Source: Euryarchaeota archaeon UBA605 (lineage in GTDB: Archaea > Thermoplasmatota > Poseidoniia > Poseidoniales > Thalassarchaeaceae). Taken from it: 64,000 nucleotides of DNA. Numbering within the stretch: position 1 is the first letter of the stretch; the number at the start of each line of letters is the position of its first letter. The translations under genes and the position numbers were made by a program. The notes beneath the pieces are model-generated. The model did no database searches, was not told the DNA's origin, and saw only the letters and a list, made by a program, of their open reading frames with translations. The stretch lies in contig DATY01000013.1 of the NCBI GenBank assembly GCA_002504905.1, positions 1 to 64,000 on the forward strand, in the 5' to 3' direction. Positions 54,022 to 61,428 of the stretch are shown here, piece after piece.

Positions 54022-54030
54022 AGCGCTCTC
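54012..54030. repeat. GC-rich 8-bp hairpin spanning the PKD gene start codon
   Basis: GAGAGCGC-ATA-GCGCTCTC is a perfect inverted repeat. On the minus strand the ATG (54021-54019) begins inside the three-base loop. The copy of TCTCGCG at 54027-54033 recurs at 54052-54058. The sequence is far more GC-rich than its surroundings. Confidence 0.6.
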
Positions 54031-54079
54031 GCGCGGTTAGGTATTCATCAATCTCGCGATTGAAGATTCTCAAACATTC

Positions 54080-54796
54080 TTACAATAAATCTGCTAGTTC
54101 GTCTTGAATGAACTGTACTGCCTCTAATATCTCATCTTTGTGTCTTGCACCAGTGATAACCATCTTACCACTTCCGAAGATTAGACATACTACCTTAGGG
54201 TAATCTAATCGGTAGATCAGTCCAGGGAACTGTTCAGGTTCATATTCAACTTTATCGAAAGGTAGATGGAATGTTAGATTGTTCAGATTCAACTTTCTTG
54301 GCAATGCTGCTAGAGGCTCGCCTTCTCTAATTCCTCTGATTCTTGAATCATTTGCTTCTACTTCTTCATCTGTAGCTGCTCTAATTCCTCCTCCATCTAA
54401 ATCAATAACACGTGTATTATTATCATCCATTCTGGCAGTCCCGTAATAATCTTCAGGATAGAATAGTGAGTAAGTAGCGACCATATTCTGAACTTCAATT
54501 TCTACATCTTTCAAGTCCCATGTGTCGATGCCAGCTGCCCTTAAATCAGCGGTCATTCTTTCAATTCCAGTGTGAATATTTTGTTCATTCTTACCTCCAG
54601 TGCAAACTGCTCTACCGGATCTAAACATTAAAATTGCAAGTTTTGGATCTACTACTCTGTAAACGACACCAGGGAATTGTTCAGGTTCATATTCACAATT
54701 CAGCTGAATTGCGATATCAGGAAGATCTAGTTCTTCCGCGACTCTTGTTGATGCAACTACATTCACTACAGTTAGGCGTTCTTCGTCACTAAGCAT
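54080..54796 (-). CDS. tbp: TATA-binding protein with a large insertion
   Basis: A 238-residue TBP, against about 180 in most archaea. Both saddle repeats are visible: repeat 1 about 8-95 and repeat 2 about 97-238, each with YEPEQFPG. The four intercalating phenylalanines appear intact (Phe41, 58, 190, 207). About 50 charged residues (112-166) interrupt repeat 2 after its first strand (EVQNMVATYSL) and before RKLNLNNL. It recognises promoters with TFB and RNA polymerase. The ATG at 54796 lies 22-30 nt from its own TATA box. A longer frame to 54925 runs into mvk and is not used. Confidence 0.95.
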   Translation of the reverse strand: MLSDEERLTVVNVVASTRVAEELDLPDIAIQLNCEYEPEQFPGVVYRVVDPKLAILMFRSGRAVCTGGKNEQNIHTGIERMTADLRAAGIDTWDLKDVEIEVQNMVATYSLFYPEDYYGTARMDDNNTRVIDLDGGGIRAATDEEVEANDSRIRGIREGEPLAALPRKLNLNNLTFHLPFDKVEYEPEQFPGLIYRLDYPKVVCLIFGSGKMVITGARHKDEILEAVQFIQDELADLL

Positions 54797-54817
54797 ATCG
54801 CTCGCACTTATGTTTAC

Positions 54818-54826
54818 TTTATAAAG
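54818..54826 (-). promoter_or_regulatory. TATA box of the tbp gene
   Basis: The reverse strand reads CTTTATAAA, ending 22 nt before the ATG at 54796. At the usual archaeal spacing of about 25 nt, transcription would begin at or beside the ATG, implying a leaderless mRNA. Confidence 0.6.
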
Positions 54827-54861
54827 AATAGTTGTCAAGAGATGAATAAAATTTTTAAAAA

Positions 54862-55860
54862 TTATTTTTTCTTGATGTAAACGCCACTGGAACCGAATTT
54901 TGAAATTAATGGCTTTCCTCCACATAATTCAATTTCTTGGGCGACTCTAGTAGGGTCATTTGTCAGAGCAACCATACATCCTCCACCTCCAGCTCCTGTG
55001 AGTTTGGAACCAAATGAATGTGGCCTAGTCACGGATACCATCATGTCTAGTAATTCATTACTAACTCCCAAATTCTTTAATCTTTCATGGCAACTATTCA
55101 TTGCCATCCCAACAGCCTCTAAATTCCCGACTTTTAATGCAGTGAGACCCGCAATAGTGATATTCTCAATTGATTTCATTTCATCATAAAGTTGAGGATT
55201 TTGTTTCAATCTTTTAGCAACACCTGAAACCATTTTTCCTGTTGGAGAAGATTGCCCTGTAAAACCTAAAACTAACCAAGATTGATTGATATTTTCATGC
55301 AATTCAGCCTGATGAATTGACCAACTCCTTTTTCCCTCAGGAGTCACTAGACTAGTATCAAAGACATGATTCAATGTGTCAATTCTTTCTCCAGAGACTA
55401 CCACACATCCTCCAAGAGAACTTGCAGCAGAGTCTGTCGGACTAGCTCTTCCTTCCTGAGTGGCTGCTTCAGCCGAATGGCCTATTTTTGATAATTTTAT
55501 CAAATTTATTTCTTGTTCAGGCCTAGTAAATTGATGTAAAGCCGCTCCCATTGCATTCGAAAGAGCCGCACTAGAACCTAGTCCTGCTCCAGAAAATAAA
55601 TCTGATTGAACATTTATCCTCAAAGGCTTTCCATCATAATTGAATAGATTCTTTATTATGTGTTGAATATGTGGGTGCTTGTTCGAATCAAATTTTTCAA
55701 ATCCTTTAGTATTATATCTATTATTTATCTCCCAGTACTCAGATTCTTCAATCGTAATTTCAACTCCTGAGTCTATAGAAACAGCAACAGCAGGATGCCC
55801 GTAAACAACTGCATGTTCACCAAATAAAATACACTTACCCGGTGCGAAGGCTGTTGACAT
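54862..55860 (-). CDS. mvk: Mevalonate kinase
   Basis: A 332-residue GHMP kinase with APGKCILFGEHAVVYGHPA at the N-terminus, the ATP loop GAGLGSSAALSNAMG, TDSAASSLGG and C-terminal KLTGAGGGGCM. It phosphorylates mevalonate in isoprenoid synthesis for archaeal lipids and quinones. The length and motifs are those of true mevalonate kinase. It is followed by tbp on the same strand with a 65-nt gap. A TTAACCG box is at 55912-55918 (reverse strand). Confidence 0.94.
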   Translation of the reverse strand: MSTAFAPGKCILFGEHAVVYGHPAVAVSIDSGVEITIEESEYWEINNRYNTKGFEKFDSNKHPHIQHIIKNLFNYDGKPLRINVQSDLFSGAGLGSSAALSNAMGAALHQFTRPEQEINLIKLSKIGHSAEAATQEGRASPTDSAASSLGGCVVVSGERIDTLNHVFDTSLVTPEGKRSWSIHQAELHENINQSWLVLGFTGQSSPTGKMVSGVAKRLKQNPQLYDEMKSIENITIAGLTALKVGNLEAVGMAMNSCHERLKNLGVSNELLDMMVSVTRPHSFGSKLTGAGGGGCMVALTNDPTRVAQEIELCGGKPLISKFGSSGVYIKKK

Positions 55861-55980
55861 AGTCCATCGGTAGAGGGCATAGGAAATTAGTATTGGGTAT
55901 GTTCTATCAATCGGTTAATTGAAAGTGCTGCTTCTCTTCCGAGGCATGATAGTCTAACGCCAAGTCGGGAGAAATGCATT

Positions 55981-57987
55981 ATGGAACACCCTTTAGAGAT
56001 GCAATATGGTCCAATAGATGGATGGATAATCCTTCTTTTAATGGGTGGTCTATCGATTTCATTTTTCCTTTATCAAGTTATTAAAGCAACTCGATTAGTT
56101 ATGTTAGGCGCTCCTGATAATCGCTTTGATTCTTGGGGCATTAGAATTAAGGAAATGTTAGTCGGTTGGTTGGGTCAGAAAAAAGTTCTCCGCGATAGAG
56201 TTGCTGGTACAATGCATGTGCTGATGTTCTGGGGATTCTTGATGTTGGGGAGTGACATGCTAGATCTTGCCAGTGCAAATTATTTTTCTGAGAATTTACT
56301 TCCTTCTGTTTTCAAAAATCCTTGGAATGGCATGGTTGAATTAGGTTATACGACTGCTTTGATCGGTGCTATGGCAGCGTTAATCAGAAGGGTGGCTTTT
56401 ACGCCTGAAAAACTCAAGGGTAAGTCACAGTTAGAAGGGAACTTTATCCTTGTATTAATCTTGACCATTACTTCTACTTCATTTATCATCGAGTCTCCGG
56501 AGAACCCATCTTCAACTTGGGAACCACTTGGATTCTGGGTATCAGATAGTTTGGATTTGAGTTCTAGCGTAATTGTCGCATCATATTGGGCTCATATGTT
56601 TGCAATTTGTTGCTTTTTGGTATTGATTCCTGTTTCTAAGCATATGCATTTAGTAATGGCTGTTCCAAATGTTTTCTTCCATGATACCAATGCTCTAGGT
56701 ACGATGCGTCCTCTAGCAGTTGACGATAATGGCCAAGCAGTTCCTTTGGAAGATCTTGATATCGATTCATTTGGAGTAAGTACTTTCGATCAGTACACTT
56801 GGAGACAAATTATTGATGGCTGGTCATGTACATCATGCGCAAGATGTCAAGATGTTTGTCCTGCTTACGAATCAGGTAAGGGTCTCAATCCTATGCAAGT
56901 TATCCATGATGTAAGGAACTATGCTAATGAGTATGCCCCTATTTTATTGAAAGGAGAGAACCCAGAGGAAACTATGCTGGCTAGGATAACTAGTGAGGCT
57001 GTATGGGCATGTACTACTTGTAATGCATGTGTTGATATTTGCCCATTATATATCGAACATGTTCCTAAGTTAACTGACTTAAGAAGAAATGCAATGATGG
57101 AGACTATGGAGTATCCTGAAGAACTCAATGTGGCTATGGGTAACTTGGAATCGGCTTCTAATCCATATGGTTTTGGTCCACATGAAAGGGCGGATTGGGC
57201 TTCTGATTTAGATGTCAAAGTAGGTCAGCCCGCTGAATATATCTATTTCGTAGGCTGTGCAGCTAGTTTTGATGAGAGAAATCAAAAAGTAGCACGCGCA
57301 ACTATCTCATTAATGAAAGAAGCAGGGTTGGATGTTGGAATATTAGGGATGCAAGAAGGATGTTCAGGTGATCCAGCAAGAAGAGCAGGAAATGAATATC
57401 TTTTCCAAATGTTGGCTGAAACTAATATAATGACTTTCCAAGAATTAGGAGTAAAGAGAATTGTAGCCTCCTGTCCACATTGTTTCCATACTTTAGGTAA
57501 AGAATATTCTGACTATGGTGCTGATGAACTCGAAGTTTTCCATCATACTGAGATAATGGCTAAGTTACAAGAAGAAGGTAAACTTCCAGATTTCGATAAG
57601 GAAGGGAAGAGTATTACTTTCCATGACCCTTGTTATTTGGGCCGTATTGGAGATATTATAGATGAACCACGGTCTGTTCTGGGTGGAGTTGATGTAGAGA
57701 TTGAAAGACATGGAAAAGATTCATTCTGTTGCGGAGCAGGAGGTGCTCAAATGTGGATGGAGGAAGATTCAGATAAAAGAGTAAACAAAATTCGTGCAGA
57801 AGAAATTGCAGCCACAGGATGCGATACGGTGGCCATAGGATGTCCATTTTGTTCAGTAATGGTAAAAGATGGTCTTGATACAGTTGGTTCTGAAATGGAT
57901 GTAAAAGATGTAGCGGAATTATTATGGGAACAAATTGTGGCCAAGGACAAAGAGATTCAGTCAGCCGCTGGTTTAACAAATGAATGA
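55981..57987 (+). CDS. Membrane Fe-S oxidoreductase, ETF:quinone oxidoreductase (EMO/FadF)-like
   Basis: A 668-residue fusion. An N-terminal NarI-like membrane part (helices near 15-37, 75-95, 115-140, 155-175, 200-225) bears His residues able to bind heme. Two [4Fe-4S] ferredoxin motifs follow (CTSCARCQDVCP, CTTCNACVDICP), then two HdrD-type CCG domains (GCAASF, CSGDPARR, CPHCFH; DPCYLGR, FCCGAGG, GCPFC). This layout matches HdrD/NarI-type proteins that pass electrons from ETF to quinone. That role fits the acyl-CoA dehydrogenase at 26420; a heterodisulfide reductase role is unlikely without methanogenesis. Confidence 0.85.
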   Translation: MEHPLEMQYGPIDGWIILLLMGGLSISFFLYQVIKATRLVMLGAPDNRFDSWGIRIKEMLVGWLGQKKVLRDRVAGTMHVLMFWGFLMLGSDMLDLASANYFSENLLPSVFKNPWNGMVELGYTTALIGAMAALIRRVAFTPEKLKGKSQLEGNFILVLILTITSTSFIIESPENPSSTWEPLGFWVSDSLDLSSSVIVASYWAHMFAICCFLVLIPVSKHMHLVMAVPNVFFHDTNALGTMRPLAVDDNGQAVPLEDLDIDSFGVSTFDQYTWRQIIDGWSCTSCARCQDVCPAYESGKGLNPMQVIHDVRNYANEYAPILLKGENPEETMLARITSEAVWACTTCNACVDICPLYIEHVPKLTDLRRNAMMETMEYPEELNVAMGNLESASNPYGFGPHERADWASDLDVKVGQPAEYIYFVGCAASFDERNQKVARATISLMKEAGLDVGILGMQEGCSGDPARRAGNEYLFQMLAETNIMTFQELGVKRIVASCPHCFHTLGKEYSDYGADELEVFHHTEIMAKLQEEGKLPDFDKEGKSITFHDPCYLGRIGDIIDEPRSVLGGVDVEIERHGKDSFCCGAGGAQMWMEEDSDKRVNKIRAEEIAATGCDTVAIGCPFCSVMVKDGLDTVGSEMDVKDVAELLWEQIVAKDKEIQSAAGLTNE

Positions 57988-58417
57988 TAATTACAATATT
58001 AAACCCAATCACTCTCGTAAGAACATGAGTAATGAGTTTAGATTCCTCGGACAAACAATACCAAACCTAGCAATAATTTCAGGTTCATTCCTAATTTTAT
58101 GGGGTTTAATTTCATTTTTTGCTAGTGATTCCGGTAGTTTCACTGCGTTTATTCCTTCCTTTTTTGGGGCTCCTTTACTAATTCTTGGCTATCTTTCCAA
58201 TAGAGATGAATCAAAAAAACATCATTACATGCATGCCTCAATGGTTTTTGCATTATTCTCTGTATTTGGAGGTTTAAGAATATTCCAACTTGAAGATGCG
58301 AGTAACCTTACTTTGGCATCTCATCTAGTTCTTCTTTTAGTAGGTATAATTTTCATGATTGGAGGAATATTATCTTTTAGACATGCAAGAAAACTGCGTG
58401 AATCACTCGGTGAATGA
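57980..58417 (+). CDS. Four-helix membrane protein, unknown
   Basis: A 145-residue protein with four predicted membrane segments (about 28-47, 51-68, 80-99, 108-130) and a charged C-terminus. Its ATG at 57980 overlaps the end of the Fe-S oxidoreductase gene by 8 nt, suggesting coupled translation; ATG 58025 is an alternative. No family is recognised. It may assist the membrane oxidoreductase, by position only. Confidence 0.65.
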   Translation: MNDNYNIKPNHSRKNMSNEFRFLGQTIPNLAIISGSFLILWGLISFFASDSGSFTAFIPSFFGAPLLILGYLSNRDESKKHHYMHASMVFALFSVFGGLRIFQLEDASNLTLASHLVLLLVGIIFMIGGILSFRHARKLRESLGE

Positions 58418-58434
58418 ACATACTGGTTTGTACC

Positions 58435-58462
58435 GAACCTCCATAGATTCAGCGCGAGGTTC
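58435..58462. repeat. Inverted repeat in the cysS leader
   Basis: GAACCTC (58435-58441) pairs with GAGGTTC (58456-58462) around a 14-nt loop, ending 33 nt before the cysS ATG. It could be a terminator-like hairpin, an RNA leader structure or an operator. Confidence 0.35.
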
Positions 58463-58495
58463 ATGACTGTAATACCTTCACCAGCATTTGATTGA

Positions 58496-59926
58496 ATGAC
58501 CCTGCGGCTGTATGATACCCGTTCTCGAGCTAAGAGAAAATTCAGAACTCTTGTAGAGGGTGAAGTAGGAATTTATGTTTGTGGAATTACTCCATATTCG
58601 CCAAGTCATATCGGGCATGCCCGTCAAGCAATTGCTTTTGATATCATAGTTAGATGGCTTAGAAACAGTGGATATAAGGTTAATTATATTACAAATTTTA
58701 CTGATATTGACGATAAGATTATATCAATTGCAAATGATGAAAAAGTACATTTTTTAGAAGTAGCTAATAGAAATATAGATGATTATTTTGAGGTAATGGA
58801 TTTACTAAATGTTTTACCTGCTGATGCTTATCCTCGAGTCACAGAAACTATCCCAGAAATAATTTCTATGATTTCAAGATTGATAGTAAGCGAGAATGCA
58901 TATGCGTCCTCAGACGGTGTTTATTTCGAGATTAATAGTGCTCCTGAAAAATATGGTCAATTAACAGGGCAAACTCTCGAAATGGTACAGGAAGGCGCAG
59001 GAGGGAGAGTAACTGAAACTGGTTCTGGAAAGAAAAATCACAGAGATTTTGCACTATGGAAATTTGCTAAAGAGGGTGAACCTTACTGGGATAGTCCATG
59101 GGGTAAGGGTAGACCGGGTTGGCATATTGAGTGTTCTGCCATGTCTCTAGAATATCTTGGAGAAAAGTTCGATATTCATGGTGGTGGTTCTGACTTGATA
59201 TTTCCTCACCATGAAGCAGAAATTTTCCAATCAGAATGTTGCCTTAATCATGAACCTGTTGTGCAGTATTGGATTCACAATGGTATGATAAATGTTGATG
59301 GAGAAAAAATGAGCAAATCACTAGGTAATTTTTGGACTATTAGAGATGCAATATCAAAAGTTCATCCTTTAGAGTTAAGATATTGTTTGATTAACGCCCC
59401 ATATAGACAACCAGTTGAATTCAATGATGTAATGCTTGAGGATTCTTCGAGTCATTATCGAAGATTAATATCGGCATATGGGGAAGGTCTTTCATTATGT
59501 GAAAAAAAGCCATGGGAAAATTCTGAGTTCTTGAAGTCTACTAGTACTAATTTTTCTAATGGGATGAATGATGATTTTAATACTAGGGTCGCGATTGTTG
59601 AAGTACAATCCGTAGTGAAATATTTGAAAGAAAAAATTGATGAAAATAATTCTGAAGAAATTTCTGCGTCAGTTTCATGGCTATCATACCATGCTGGATC
59701 AATTTTAGGTTTATTGCCAAATGATGAATCGATAATTGATGAGATCAATCAAAAAAATGCTGCTAAATCAGCTATTTCTGATATAGTAAATGACTTATTG
59801 AAACAAAGAACAATCGCTCGCGATAATAAAAACTGGCAACGAGCAGATGAAATTAGAAGTGAATTAAATGAAATGGGAGTAATAGTTGAAGACTCTCCCG
59901 ATGGTCCTATTTGGAGAATAAAATAA
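58496..59926 (+). CDS. cysS: Cysteinyl-tRNA synthetase
   Basis: A 476-residue class I synthetase that charges tRNA-Cys. It has the HIGH motif HIGHAR (38-43), zinc ligands in VCGITPYSP, WHIECSAMS and HHEAE, KMSKS in GEKMSKSLGN, and an anticodon-binding DALR-like C-terminus (RADEIRSELNEMGVIVEDSPDGPIWR). The length is standard. The ATG at 58496 is the family start. The direct CysRS route means tRNA-dependent Cys synthesis through SepRS is not needed here. Confidence 0.97.
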   Translation: MTLRLYDTRSRAKRKFRTLVEGEVGIYVCGITPYSPSHIGHARQAIAFDIIVRWLRNSGYKVNYITNFTDIDDKIISIANDEKVHFLEVANRNIDDYFEVMDLLNVLPADAYPRVTETIPEIISMISRLIVSENAYASSDGVYFEINSAPEKYGQLTGQTLEMVQEGAGGRVTETGSGKKNHRDFALWKFAKEGEPYWDSPWGKGRPGWHIECSAMSLEYLGEKFDIHGGGSDLIFPHHEAEIFQSECCLNHEPVVQYWIHNGMINVDGEKMSKSLGNFWTIRDAISKVHPLELRYCLINAPYRQPVEFNDVMLEDSSSHYRRLISAYGEGLSLCEKKPWENSEFLKSTSTNFSNGMNDDFNTRVAIVEVQSVVKYLKEKIDENNSEEISASVSWLSYHAGSILGLLPNDESIIDEINQKNAAKSAISDIVNDLLKQRTIARDNKNWQRADEIRSELNEMGVIVEDSPDGPIWRIK

Positions 59927-59993
59927 TTCTTTTAATATCTAAATCTTGGACTTCGTAGCGAAGCACCGATAAGTCAAATCACCTGCGAAATAT

Positions 59994-61427
59994 GTGTCTA
60001 TCCCATCCGTGGTTCAATCAACATGTGTTGTATTGATAGTTTTTAGTACAACAATGGCGGGATGTTTGGAGGCTGTAGAGTCAATTACAGAAGCTCCTCC
60101 TGATTGGGATGAAGGCCTAATTTATTTAGAAGAACCATTAACTCATGAAGACCCTAGGGAATTTATTTCTAGAAAAATTACGGAAATAGGTTCTGTAGAA
60201 GGTGAAGCCTATTGGGCTGTCTTTGGTAATGAGGAAGGGGGTAATTGTTGCGAACATTATCTTGCAGGCACTAAAGAAGGCTGGATAGTTAATTTTGGAG
60301 GAGAATATCCTACTTGGTCAGAAGATAGAGGGCATACATGGCAAGAGTATCAACCAACTATTTTTTCTCAACTAGGATGCTTGGAACCTAAGCCAACAAT
60401 CCCTGGTCAAGAAGGACTAGGTGAGGGTAGTATAGTTCAGGCAACAAATGGTGACTTAATTTCAATGGGTTGGTTTCCATATCCAAGTTCTAGTGGAGCC
60501 GATCAATTCTATGCATTTCTCTATGACTCAGAAGATGAAGAATGGACATGGTGTTTCAATAGAACTCCTGAACCATTCTACGATAGATCTTGGCAAGTAG
60601 AAGTAATTGGCCCTATTAATGGAGGAGTTTATGGAAATGGGGAATATGCTAGTCTAGTAATTTCTAATTTCTGGCATCAGGTACAGAACGTAGGGGGTCA
60701 GATATCTACTGATGGTTTGAATTATGATTATTTCCCATTCCCTGATAGAGATGGAAACTTAGACAGTATTGAAGTAAATCTTCTTTCATCAGATTTAGGG
60801 GTTGAATGGGACTTTACCAAACCTCACAAAGAAATGAGAGCCTTCCCAGTTCCATCTGGTGGACTTTACTTTCCTAACTATTTCATTGATGGTACAGACG
60901 CATATTTGGACACATCACTTAATTGGTGGTCCGCCACAAATCAAAATGGTTCATCTCTGCCTTCAGAATATTGTGCCTTTGATTCATCCAGTGCACTACA
61001 TTGTGTAGTTTCTGAATCAAATGTAATTACTCATCTTATGTCCATGGATGGTGGCGATAGTTGGAAAAATTATAGCTATGATTTGTCTTTAAATGCAAGT
61101 GCAATTGAAGAATGGGAATTCCATTCCAGTGGTATTCACGATTTATTTGTTCTAAGCGTAAGATATCAAAGCTCTTTGGGCCCTGATGTCGACATAGCAT
61201 TCCACGTTCGCGATTTCTCAGTATCGCTTAATCCCGATAGACTTACTTATATCGGACAAGGAGATTTAGATTCTACATCGGGTGCTGGTGCTGATATTAG
61301 GTTCGATTTTGCTAGTATGGGAATTCTTCCAGATGGTGGATCATTTATTGCTTACCATGACTCCACAGATCCAGATCCTTTATTCGCTGTTGAATTACTT
61401 TTACCAAGTGAATATAATTCTCAGTAA
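59994..61427 (+). CDS. Secreted sialidase-like (BNR/Asp-box) lipoprotein
   Basis: A 477-residue protein with a signal peptide and lipobox (STTMAGC, Cys near 24). Two Asp-box (BNR) motifs appear: SEDRGHTW and SMDGGDSW. Asp boxes mark beta-propellers of sialidases and related secreted enzymes. Catalytic sialidase residues are not recognised, so it may be a binding or unknown enzymatic propeller. The start is GTG at 59994; an ATG at 59992 is out of frame. A short hairpin CTTCG-TAG-CGAAG (59951-59963) lies upstream. Confidence 0.72.
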   Translation: MSIPSVVQSTCVVLIVFSTTMAGCLEAVESITEAPPDWDEGLIYLEEPLTHEDPREFISRKITEIGSVEGEAYWAVFGNEEGGNCCEHYLAGTKEGWIVNFGGEYPTWSEDRGHTWQEYQPTIFSQLGCLEPKPTIPGQEGLGEGSIVQATNGDLISMGWFPYPSSSGADQFYAFLYDSEDEEWTWCFNRTPEPFYDRSWQVEVIGPINGGVYGNGEYASLVISNFWHQVQNVGGQISTDGLNYDYFPFPDRDGNLDSIEVNLLSSDLGVEWDFTKPHKEMRAFPVPSGGLYFPNYFIDGTDAYLDTSLNWWSATNQNGSSLPSEYCAFDSSSALHCVVSESNVITHLMSMDGGDSWKNYSYDLSLNASAIEEWEFHSSGIHDLFVLSVRYQSSLGPDVDIAFHVRDFSVSLNPDRLTYIGQGDLDSTSGAGADIRFDFASMGILPDGGSFIAYHDSTDPDPLFAVELLLPSEYNSQ

Positions 61428-61428
61428 A

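Noticed and set aside
59951..59963. CTTCG-TAG-CGAAG hairpin after cysS
   Set aside because: The stem is only five base pairs with no T-run; it is too weak to call a terminator.
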